Notes under the pieces: model-generated
What the model saw: the letters and a program-made list of their open reading frames with translations, nothing else
Told to the model about the DNA's origin: nothing
The model's database searches: none
Position numbers and translations under genes: made by a program
Shown: piece after piece, positions 1 through 10,021 of the stretch
Layout of the letters: the number at the start of each line of letters is the position of its first letter
Position numbering within the stretch: the first letter of the stretch is position 1
NCBI RefSeq assembly: GCF_029227915.1
Contig: NC_079876.1
Coordinates: 18,414,001-18,478,000 of the forward strand
Reading direction: 5' to 3'
Length of the DNA: 64,000 nucleotides
From: Hydractinia symbiolongicarpus
Lineage: Eukaryota; Cnidaria; Hydrozoa; Anthoathecata; Hydractiniidae

Positions 1-143
1 CATTCTTTTTGGTGGAAAGCCATAGTCCGATCCATATGATGACATTTACCAGGGAGAAGAATCTCTAAAGCAGTTTTTGTTGAATGAGTTCCATTTCGAG
101 GGAGCCCTGCACCAATAAGAATGAAATCGTTTCGTGTAGTCAT
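1..143 (-). CDS. P-loop sulfotransferase, second copy, N-terminal part only
   Basis: This is the reverse complement of the first 47 codons of the gene at 12201-12965. It starts at an ATG at 143 and runs off the left edge of the window. The first 143 bases match the other copy essentially base for base, including the P-loop region (residues 11-22, GAGLPRNGTHST). That loop binds the 5'-phosphosulfate of PAPS in this family. The two copies face away from each other about 12 kb apart, at the outer parts of a large inverted repeat. Whether this copy is complete lies outside the window. Confidence 0.8.
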   Translation of the reverse strand, partial: MTTRNDFILIGAGLPRNGTHSTKTALEILLPGKCHHMDRTMAFHQKE

Positions 144-1950
144 TTTTCTACCTAAAATATAAAAACGAAATAAAAATGGAAAGGAAATGAAATTTAAAAA
201 AAAAATGAAATTGATCAATATTACAACAATAACATATTTTTATATTAATAATAACCTTTTTCTGTCTATTTATCCGCAAGAAAAACGTCGTGCTACAGCA
301 ACACAAAATGCGACATATAGAAGACGAATATACCTACGGACTAGTCTATATTTAATACCCGACTTTCCGTATTTCCGATTTTTACGCAGGCTAACGGCTG
401 GTTAGTATAAAAACATCTTCTACACGATTCAACGTAAATTCATACGTATTTAATTTAAAAAATTAAAAAGACTTTTGCACTGCCCCTCTGTAGTAAAAAT
501 TACAGAATCAGCACTTATGTCGTAATTTTGTGTTGCCTCTACATGGTTTTACATCCTTTGGTTGGCTAACGATTTATTTAGCTGATAAAATCTTGTTGAA
601 AATCTTAAACATCTGTTTTTTTATAAATATCGTTTTCTTGTCGTTCATTTTGCTACTTTGTTTGTCTCCCAAAATCCAATAATTAAAGTTGGTTGGCGCA
701 ACCCATCAAATAGCAACCTCGCTAATCTTCGGACGATTCAATTGTCAGTAATTACTCTTCTTAGTGTAAATGTTATTACCACATTAAAAGAGCTTACTGA
801 CAAAAATATACAAAGCTTTCTCACAACACTAACAACGTGGTTCCTCCAACCTCAAATTTTGCAACACTCCTCCACATATTAAAAATGTATTATAATTTCA
901 GCTAAAAATTAAATCAACCGAAGAGTTTAAATAAGTATTACAAATAAGCTTTTGTTTGGTTGTCGTGACGACATTTACATTAAATTAAATGCGGCTAATA
1001 TCGCACACTCCTCCGCATATTTGTGAAAAAGGTCATATAGTCTTTGTTTCGAATTATTGTGAAGTAAAAAAAGGAGAGTTTAAGTATTTGATAAAAATAG
1101 CTGTTGTTTGCATAAAGATGTGTTGTCGTGGTAGCAGATGATCTATTATAATTCACCTTTTGTTTACTGATTGTGGTGTGTGTTTTTATTCTCAGGTCAA
1201 CTAAAAAAGATTTAACTTAACAAAACGTTTTAAGCGAGCTCTCCTAGTTTACAGGGCTGGAGAGGTTAGACGATTTCTGTCTAATACAATATAAAAGGTT
1301 TTGTCTATCTATACTGAGAAATATTACTCGAGGTCAAAGGTATAGACAAGCTTGTAAGGTCGATACGATGACCGAGGGTAATATTTATCGGAAGAAATAG
1401 ATAAAACAGTTTATATTGTATTAACTGATAGCTATTTTATTTGGGCTTGTAGAAACCAGGATTCTTTTCTAAAGATTTACTTGTGAAAAGGTTGAAAAAA
1501 TCGGGGTTTTTTTATTAAACAATTAATTTTCACAATTTGTCTAGTACTTATGGCTTATTAACCGTTCAGCCTGTCTATACGGGAAAATATAGACCGATGA
1601 CGTCCATGCAAGTGACAAAACCTAATACGGTTTAATAAGTCATTTATTACCCCACTGATGAATGAGAAAAAAGGTTTTAGAGTCCAGGGGTCGTGACCAA
1701 GAACAAGGCTTAATTGAAAACCATGAACTTTCATTAAATATTTTAAACGTACACAAAAAATAAACAATACAATACAACTTTTAAAAATAAAATATTTTCA
1801 AACAGTTTTAAAATTCAATTCTTTGTCGTTTTGCTGGTGGAGTGTTCTTATTAAAATTAAATGTACAATTGTTAAAGTTTCCTCCGGAAAAAATGGAGAG
1901 AGGGTTGACTTTTGTTATATTATATTTATATTATGTTACCAGGGTTTCAG

Positions 1951-2496
1951 GAGAGAGAGTTAATAGAGTCAGGGTGTTCGCACGCACCACAACAACTGCA
2001 TGGAACTGGAAGTATTAATAGCTGTCGATTGGTTATGTACGTCAAGTTAGTTATTATTTGAGCTCCAGATATTTGACATTTTGTAACAGTGAGTGGTACT
2101 AGCTCATTTGTAATTTCTTAACGAATCAATATTTTTATGACCACTGTGTTGGGCTACATAAACTGCGGGGACATTTGCATCCAAAAGCTTTCCAATCGAT
2201 GTTTTTCTTACCGAATGATTTGCCACTTTTCTGCCTGTAACCTGTGTTTTTTGGAACTTTAAAATTCTCCAATTTTATTTTTATTGAGGGGAGTTTTCAA
2301 ATACCAACTGTCTTCTCTTATGTAGTCAATTTTTTGCCTCAATGTAAGAAAAAAAAGCAAGTTTTCCATCCGCACTTCCTCCGGTCGATGTTTTTGAACT
2401 CTTTGTAAAGGGAGACTGGGCATCTCTCCGTTACGGTGGCATATGTATCTAGAGAGAGAGTTAAGAGAGTAAAGGCGTTCGCATGCACCACAACAT
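1951..2496. repeat. ~500 bp segment bounded by ~45 bp direct repeats, present only in the left arm
   Basis: The sequence around 1951-1994 (AGAGAGAGTTAA followed by GTTCGCACGCACCACA) recurs at 2453-2496 in slightly diverged form. The right arm has a single copy near 10230-10285 and lacks the ~500 bp between them. Either the left arm gained a tandem-type duplication or insertion, or the right arm lost the segment by recombination between the short direct repeats. No coding potential is visible in it. Confidence 0.75.
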
Positions 2497-2823
2497 TTGG
2501 AAGTTCTTACCGAGATGTTTTTAAAAAGAAAGAAAAAAAAGAAAAAAAGGAAGATATAGCTTTATGTGAAAAGTTATAAGAATTTTTTATGAATTAAAGA
2601 TATAATTTACGTGAAAAAGTTTTATGCGGATATTGAGAATAATAAAAAGTTTAAAATTTCATAGACGGTTTATGAACGTTCTGTGTATCATATTGTTGTT
2701 TCTGGTTTTATTTTTCTTGCAGACTGAAAGCGTTTGATTTTCGTTGTTTTGGGAGAGTTGTTGGTTATTTTTACATGTGGGTGATTTGAAGTTACTTGTA
2801 AGGTTTGATTTATTTCATTCATT

Positions 2824-3087
2824 ATGTCGAAAATACCGAAAGTTGAGAAATTTTAGGGTGACAATAGTCAAGATTTTTTAGTGTGGATTCAGCAGTATGA
2901 AGCTCATTTATAAGCACTGGGAGTAGCTGATGATAAGAAGTTAGTTACTTTACCCTGTTGTGTCGAAGGTACAGCATTTTCAATTCTTACTGAACTACAA
3001 GAATGTACTGCAGGTATTACTTATGCACAAGTTAGTGAAAGATTTGTTACGCGATTTTGTGGAAAGGTTTTTAAAAGAAATCTACAG
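2824..3087 (+). pseudogene. gag: Ty3-like retrotransposon gag, N-terminal part, interrupted
   Basis: The reading frame opens with ATG at 2824 and reads as a retrotransposon Gag capsid-type protein (segments such as FLVWIQQYEAHL and DDKKLVTLPCCVEGTAF). It has nonsense codons at 2854-2856 (TAG) and 2911-2913 (TAA). At 3088 the frame is cut by a TTAA-flanked insertion and resumes at 4771. Splicing out the insertion restores the same frame, so the two parts were once one gene. No LTR was recognised on either side. It is non-functional. Confidence 0.7.
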
Positions 3088-4770
3088 TTAAAGGGGAACT
3101 CCAGTAAAAATCACTTTTTTCTTTTCTGTTATATACGTACTCAGAAAAGCATAAGAAATCAAAAAAAACTTACTTTACTTGTTTTTCTTATTTAAAATTG
3201 TTGTACAAGCCTTCGCATATTCAATTTTTTTCTCATAAAAAAAACAGTCAGGCGCGATTTCATTTAGGACTGGACCTGATTATAAATAATGACATCACAT
3301 CGTGCAGAAAGTTTAAGCGAGCGCGGAGAACGTTCATGTTAAGACCTATAGCTTACATTAAGTCGCTTTTTTTATGTAATTTACGTGTAAATCTTAAAAA
3401 ATCCTTAGTTGCCCTGCGTTTCGATATACCAAACGACCAGAGTAATGTAAAGAAGAAAGTTTTCACAGAATCTCCTCTGTGAAAAAGAAAGAACTCAAAA
3501 ATGGCTAAACAAAACACGTAGTGCAGGTGATCTACCAAGCAATCAAAGTTTTATATTTGGTTGCCGCACTTCACAGATAGTTCTTTTAAAAGAGATCTCC
3601 AGGAAATAAACTTCCATAATAAAATATTGGCACTTTGTAAAAATGCCATTTCAGCTAGTGAACGCGATCAAAGTTTCTCATTTCTTCTCGTTTCATTATT
3701 TGTACTTATATCCACAGAACACACCAAATTTGCAATACAAACACAGACAAAAAAGTTTTCTAGTTACACATGTATCTTTCGTAGCGCTCAAGTTACAATT
3801 TTTTGTTTTTCAACAAAGAAGCTTTTCTGATTGAAGGACATGCCGATCATTTTCAGGGGGTAAATGTGCCCATTTTCTTCAACCTTTGTAACTTTTTAAG
3901 GCTGCATGTAATGCTGATAACGCAGTTTCTAAAACAGCTTTGTCAAAACAACCACTTATTAATCAGTAGCTTCTGCAACGCATTTATGACCTACCATAAT
4001 CATAAGAATGATTTATATTTATACAATATTAATACCCCCGTTTTACCAACTTATCACGACCCGAACATTATTCGATCTTTCAATCACGCATTTGAATGGT
4101 CCTCCATCACGGCAATAATTTCAACATTACATAAAATTTGTTTGCATTTGGGCGCAAAAAAGCGCACGTGGAGGAAAAATATTGCTGAATTGGGAAATAA
4201 AAATAAACTGGCTTGTAAAGTAATGAAGTTTTTTTACTGAAGCAAATGATAAAGTTTTTTGACGAAAAGAATGTTAAATTAAATATACTAAATATATATT
4301 TTATTTCTTTTAAGAGCGTTACTTTGAGTCAGTAAAAGACACCTCGTCACTTTGCATCATTTTTAATTTCTCCCTTGTGAGACACAAGAGGTTCGAAGTC
4401 GTGTGGCTGTAGCTTTGTAAAGTTTTTTTCATGAAGAGAATTATCCGATTCTAAGTTTTCTAAGTTATAATCTTCGTCTTTATTACAAGACGTCTTATCA
4501 ACGAACAATATAAACAGTAAGTAAACAAACTTTTAGAAGGTGTGCTGCTGAGCTTACGGACTTTCTGCACGATGTGAGGTATGTTTAAGTCCTCTCGACC
4601 TTACGCGACCTTGCAAATTTATTCAAAATTGAAGATGTTCACAGACCCGATAAAGGTATAAATGAAGATTTTTAACGATTGTAAAAGGTTTACTCTGAAA
4701 TATTTATGTATTGTCTTATTAAAATAATTTTTTTTTCACGTATTGTTTTTTCACTGGAGCGGCCCTTTAA
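3088..4770. mobile_element. Non-autonomous TTAA-type (piggyBac-like) element inserted in gag
   Basis: A TTAA at 3088-3091 and a TTAA at 4767-4770 flank imperfect terminal inverted repeats: AGGGGAACTCCAGT at 3092-3105 and, in reverse complement, AGGGCCGCTCCAGT at 4753-4766. Removing everything between the two TTAA sites restores the interrupted gag frame, which supports a clean insertion with TTAA target duplication as in piggyBac transposons. The ~1.66 kb interior has short open stretches on the plus strand (3198-3482, 3561-3834, 3803-4240). None is recognisable as a transposase, so the element is probably non-autonomous or carries a decayed gene I cannot identify. Confidence 0.75.
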
Positions 4771-5876
4771 AGTTACAAAACTTAAAATTTACAAAGGGTA
4801 CTCAACTAAACACTTTTGTCATAGATTTGAAAATTTACGTGAGGAAGCACGATTGTTTTAGTTATCAGGAAATAAAAACATTGAGAATTTGTTAGAATTT
4901 ATATCTGTTAAATGTGTATGACGTCATTAACAAACACCAGCAGTACCAATGCGAAATAATAGAGATGATAGGATTGAGAGGCTTGACAATTTGATGGAGA
5001 AAGTACTTACAAAATTAGACCAACATGAACGCAAAAAAACAAATTTGCGAACACTGCCAAAAAGAGGGTCATACGAAACAAACCTACTTTCAGCTGAGAC
5101 GATGTTATAAGTGCAACCAACCAGTGCATATTGCGAAAAATTGTAGAAATGACCCTACAACGAGTTCATTAGCAGTCGGATAAGGTGATACGGATATAGC
5201 TGAAATTGACCCAGAACAACGGACGATGGTTAAAATTAGTATTGGAGGTAAATTAATTAACTTTTTGTATGATACAGGGTCACAATTTACGATTACTACC
5301 AAAAAGACATATGAAAGTATGGCTAACAAGCCACCACTTATGCCTATAAGTCAAAACTGATCAGGAGTGGACGGAAATAAATTTTCATTTGAGGGGATGA
5401 CATATTAAATTTGAAGTTTGAAAGGAACAGTGGAGGAGAGTTCGTGTTGTAGTACGAGCCAGTTTTAAGTTCTGCCGATGTTGACAGTAATATATTTGGC
5501 GCCAAACCGAAAATAGGTTTAAGAGTTGTACGAGAGATCCAGAAAATACTTCGATTATTTACACGACCAAAAATGATTAGAAAGTTCGATTGACGTCTTT
5601 TAAAGAGAAATCGCTCTCCACTGCACCATATTTTAAAGTAGCCAGGAAACCGTTATTCAGGATGGTGGTATACAGGTGGTAAAGACCAAAATTGTTAATG
5701 CCCAAAGACAGCGATCACAACTAACAGAAAATGATTTCTTTTGTTTAGAAGATAGTTCAAAAAATGTATACACTTTTCGAGTGGAAGACATAGCAATAAA
5801 CAATACGATTGGAAAAATTTCAGTTCCAGTTAAAAATCACTTAGGCGATACTATAAAACTCAAAAAAAAAAATTTT
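4771..5876 (+). pseudogene. Ty3-like gag C-terminus, zinc knuckles and retropepsin
   Basis: The gag frame resumes at 4771. From 5046 one frame encodes two CCHC-type zinc knuckles. The first (CEHC-x4-H) has its last cysteine replaced by tyrosine. The second (5103-5144, CYKCNQPVHIAKNC) is complete. After an in-frame TAA at 5181-5183 the same frame gives an aspartic protease active site, LYDTGSQFTI (DTGS at 5271-5282), as in retroviral-type retropepsins. A further open stretch at 5676-5876 reads like the spacer between protease and reverse transcriptase. It is cut at ~5877 by a LINE and continues at 8485. Several frame breaks show that it is dead. Confidence 0.7.
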
Positions 5877-8484
5877 TAGTCTTGAAAATCTTGTCAAAAA
5901 CAAAACCTGTTTTGCTAGTCCTAACGGAACAGCTATAGATGTCATTCTTACAAATAGACCCAGATGTTTTCAACACACACTAACATGTGAAACAGGATTA
6001 AGTGATCATCATCAAATGGTAACAACATTTTTAAAATCTCATTTAGCACGCTTAGCATCAAAGAAAATTATTTACAGAAGTTACAAAAATTTTAATGAAG
6101 CCAACTTTTTACGTGATGTTGAGAACGCAAATTTTATTTGTAATAGTAAAGATCCTGAACTGAATTATGAAAACCTCATCAATGTTTTCACATCTATCAT
6201 AGAAAAGCATGCCCCACAGAAGCAAAAAACTCTGCGTGGAAACGAGGCACCATTTATGACAAAATAGTTAAAAAAGGCAATATATACAAGGTCTAGGTTC
6301 AAAAATAAATACAATAAAAATCCTACTTCTGAAAACAAAATCACGTACAAGAAACAGAGAAACAAGTGTGTAAATTTACGCAAAAAGGCTATCAAAAACC
6401 ATTTCAAAAGGGTAGCAGAATCAGGTTTTATTTCCAAAAAAACGTTTTGGGAAACTGTTAAACCCTTGATATCAAATAAAAGTGGAATAAGCAAAGGAGA
6501 TATAGCGATCGTTCAAAATGAAAGTTTAGTTACTGATAAAAAACAGCTAACCAAACTTTTCAACGAATACTACATCAATATTTTAGAAAATTCTTGTGGC
6601 ATGAAACCAAATCCTATAAAATATAAGAATGTAAATGATAAGTCAAAAATGATTGAAGAAATTGTTGATAGTTTTGAAAATCATCCAAGTATCATTAAAA
6701 TAAAGGAAATCAATGATTCTAACAACAATGAGAACTTCACATTCCAAGAAGTTGATGAAAATACAATTTCTAAACTGTTTAATGATTTAAACACCAAAGT
6801 ATCAACAGGTGAAGATACAATACCATCAAAGCTGACAAAATTAGCAAAAACGCACCTAGTAACGCCACTAACAGATGCTATAAATAGTAGCATAGTTTCA
6901 AACAAATTTCCAAGCAAAGCTAAGCGAGCTGCTGTAACGCCATTGGATAAGGGAGGAAAAGATAAAACTAAAATATCAAACTACAGGCCTGTCAGTGTTT
7001 TAAATGTTTTTTCTAAATTTTACGAAAGGGTTATGAAAGAACAAATAACCGCTTATATGGAATCAAAATTGTCGACCTTTCTCTCCGCCTATAGGAAATG
7101 CTATAGTACCCAACAAGTACTAATTCGCTTAATAGAGGAATGGAAGAGTAAACTTGATAAGAATTATGTGGTGGGTGCGATCTTGATGGATCTTTCAAAA
7201 GCTTTTGACTGTGTACCACATGACTTACTAATTGCGAAACTAGCTGCTTATGGATTTGACAATAAGTCTCTTCAATTCATTCTATCTTATCTTACTGATA
7301 GAGAGCAAGCCACTCGAATAAATGGGATCTATAGTCTATTTCAAATTATCTTATCAGGTGTACCACAAGGTTCTATTTTGGGACCTATCATATTCAATAT
7401 ATTTATAAATGATTTGTTTCTTTTTATAGAAAAATATAAGCTACATAATTACGCTGATGATAACACAATATCCAACTTCTCAAATTCTATTCCTAATTTG
7501 ATAAATACTTTAGAAAACGAAGCTAAAACTGCCCTCTCCTGGTTAAAAGAGAATAAAATGATTGCAAACCCTGAAAAGTTTCACTCGATAATTCTGACAA
7601 AGAATAAGGCAGATAATTTAGGTCTAAAATTTAATATAGGAAATAAAACTATTGAAAGTGAAAATAACGTGAAATTACTAGGTGTGACTATAGACAATAA
7701 ATTAAATTTTGACAGACACGTTAGTGATTTGTGTCGCAAAGCATCAGCCCAACTAAATGCCTTATTTCGATTTAGAAGTTTCTTATCCTTTCAAGCAAAA
7801 TATATTTTAGTTCAAAGTTTTATCTACGCAAATTTCAATTATTGTTCCCTTATATGGCATTTTTCTTCTTCTAAATCTTTATCTAAAGTCGAAATGATAC
7901 AAAAACGAGCATTAAGATTTCTGTATAATGATACGGTAAGTACATACGAAAATTTACTTAAAAATTCCAGCAAGAGTCACATGAATGTAAATCGCTTACG
8001 GTCATTGTGTATAGAAATCTCTAAAACTATAAATAACAGCAGCCCTCTTTTTATGAAAGATATATTTTGTTTAAATGATAACGGTAGGACAGTCAGAGAA
8101 CAAAATACAAATAATTTGGTAGTCTCAAGGAAAAGGACCGCGACTTTTGGAACTAATAGCTTATCAGCCCTGGGACCAAAGATTTGGAATAACCTACCAT
8201 CACATTTGAAACGATGTGACAACCTTAAAGTTTTTAAAAGCATGATTAAAATGTGGGACGGATCTAAATGTAACTGTGATGAATGTAAGGTCCCTTTATA
8301 GAACTTTGTTGTTATTATTGTTTATATATATAAAAAAAATGATTTTATTTAATTGTAAACATAAAAAAATTTAGTCGATTTAGATTAGTTTTCTTAATTA
8401 CTTTTTTTTTGGAAACTATTGTAAATATGTGAATAATCGACTTTAAATAAATTGAAAAGAAAAAAAAAAAAAAAAAAAGAAAAA
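5877..8484 (+). mobile_element. 5'-truncated LINE (non-LTR retrotransposon)
   Basis: The element begins abruptly inside its endonuclease domain at ~5877. It ends in an A-rich tail (8460-8484) after a ~160 bp 3' UTR. Both the 5' truncation and the poly(A) tail are hallmarks of target-primed reverse transcription. It is inserted in the pol-like frame of the Ty3-like element, whose coding continues on both sides (5676-5876 and 8485-8695). It is therefore younger than that element, and its nearly open frame agrees with recent insertion. Confidence 0.9.
5878..8301 (+). pseudogene. LINE ORF2: endonuclease C-terminus plus reverse transcriptase
   Basis: A single frame runs from 5878 to the stop at 8301, broken by only one amber codon at 6265-6267. 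The first part matches the end of an exonuclease-endonuclease-phosphatase domain (AIDVILTNRP, then GLSDHHQM, the conserved SDH). The second part is a reverse transcriptase of the CR1/jockey/Rex-like kind. It has LMDLSKAFDCVPHDLL (catalytic Asp in the A motif), SGVPQGSILGP, and YADD at 7450-7461 holding the catalytic aspartates. A C-terminal segment around GTNSLSALGPKIWN is typical of these LINEs. The missing 5' half and the stop make it non-autonomous. Confidence 0.9.
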
Positions 8485-8695
8485 GGGACAAATGCTTGCA
8501 AATGTAAATATTGCAGAAAAAGTTGAACTTTGTGATAATCAGTCACTCAAGACAGACATTCAAATTGACACGTGCAAAAGTTTAATAAACAATAAGAATT
8601 ACGACTTCCGGGATTTACCCAGAGAAACACGTAAAAAGTTAGAGAACAGTTTGAATACCTATTATAATGAGACTATCCGGGAAACCCAGCGTTGA
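8485..8695 (+). pseudogene. Ty3-like polyprotein fragment downstream of the LINE
   Basis: Immediately after the LINE tail an open frame continues (ANVNIAEKVELCDNQ and onward). It joins sensibly to the 5676-5876 stretch that ends in LGDTIKLKK. Together they look like the protease-to-RT linker of a Ty3/gypsy polyprotein. No reverse transcriptase follows, because a repeat array begins at ~8690. The retroelement is thus 3'-truncated or was broken by rearrangement. Confidence 0.5.
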
Positions 8696-9420
8696 AACAC
8701 TGGGGTAAGCCACAAGTGAAGGTGTGACCCAGCGTTGAACAGCGTGAAACGCTTAATAGGAGCCGTAAAATGTGCCACACGATCAGGTGGTACAGTATGT
8801 CCTAATGAAGCGCAACCACCATTATAGTGTTGCGACTGCAACATATTTTTCAAAAAATAACTTTCCTGCAACAATAGCTGAAATAAAAGCAGAGTTTACA
8901 AACCGTTGTTACTCCATTATAACAAAAACAATCGGCAAAAACAATCGGTCAACATTATTTTATTTTGAAGAATAAGTTTTTGTGAAAGTTAAAAAATGAA
9001 TAGTGACACCGGCTGAGCGCTTAGTTCAGGCGTTTAGTGCAGGCACAGCTGGAAAGGGATAATCCCCTTTTAAAAAAACTTTCTTGCAGAATTTGTTTAA
9101 ATAAAAACATAAGAAACTCTCCATTGCTAACACAGAGCTGAGCGGTTAGTCCAAGGAAACAGTGTTGCACATCCGTACAGGTTTGATTACAGAGAAGGCT
9201 GATCCCTTAGTGCCGGTAAACCGTGTTTAATATGCGCATAGGCAAAACAACCTTTTACAAAAAACAGTATGTTGTTAACACTGTGATAACGGCTTAGTAC
9301 CGTTAAACAGAGCTGAACAGGCGTAATACTCTTTTCCAAAAAAAAACTTCATCGCAACTTTGGCTTAAAAGGAAACACAGGAAACATCCTGTTGTTACCC
9401 TTCCAGCTTTTATTTATAGA
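8690..9420. repeat. Degenerate interspersed repeat, related to 36040-36400
   Basis: Short related phrases recur here: CCCAGCGTTGAA twice within 8690-8760, and GCTGAGCG-TTAG types near 9010 and 9135, with further variants near 9200 and 9295. The first ~300 bases resemble 36040-36400 (CGAAACGCT, CACTTAATA, ACACATTCAGGTG, then a run ending in GAAAAAAG near a CACGCAATATTTTTTATTTTGCG-like segment). No protein is encoded. It looks like an old non-autonomous repeat family. Confidence 0.55.
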
Positions 9421-10021
9421 AAAGGTTTTCAGGAAAATCATAACAGATGTAGCTACCTAACTAACTGCATTTAGCATAAGAATTATTGCTAAGAAAATTG
9501 TTGTAGCCAAACTGAATTTTTATACTTTCACTTTTTAGCCAAATATAGAAGCTAGCTAAATGGCTACATTCTCAACATAAAAATAAATGTTGGGTAGGAT
9601 AAAAAGTTTTTATATCAAACAATAGTAAAAAAAAGCTGTAGCTAGCTGCAGGTAGCCTTCAAAATCTTTTTCCTAGCCAAAAATCGTAAAACTGGTACGT
9701 TTAAGATCTGTACGTAGTTAAAAAAAGTGGCAAGCTGATGTCTTTATAAGTAAAAATAACAGCCATAGTTTACTAAATAAGAAAAAAATAAAACGAGTTT
9801 GAAAGTTTAAAAAAAATTTTTTTGTTAGGCTTTTTGTACACTAGGTACATCTTCAGACTATATAAACAACTTTGTCTTTGCATTTCGTATTATGAACTAT
9901 TGTTTGGGAGAACTGTATGTGACGTAATTTTATATTTTTTTCATATATTTTGTTATCTAAACGCGAGGACTGTATGCACTGAAATGACTGCTTTTTTTAA
10001 ATTTTGGCTTAAAAGGAAATT
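9421..10021. other. Non-coding loop segment of the inverted repeat
   Basis: AT-rich sequence with a few scattered TAGCTAGC-type words near 9545-9660. I see no coding region. An open stretch at 9822-10061 runs into the right inverted-repeat arm and has no recognisable protein features. Confidence 0.5.

Larger units (their letters stand above)
1..2712. repeat. Left arm of a giant inverted repeat
   Basis: Read in reverse complement, this stretch aligns with 10022-12343 along its whole length. Position 1 pairs with 12343. The inner end pairs the bases around 2670-2712 (GAACGTTCTGTGTAT) with 10022-10060. Identity is near complete over the sulfotransferase start and lower further in, with small indels and one ~500 bp length difference near 1950-2500. 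The arm carries the 5' end and upstream region of a sulfotransferase. The repeat continues beyond the left edge, so the full palindrome is larger than seen here. Confidence 0.9.

Noticed and set aside
187-882. Open frames at 187-405 and 658-882
   Set aside because: They lie in the upstream region shared by both inverted arms, and the other arm does not keep them open.
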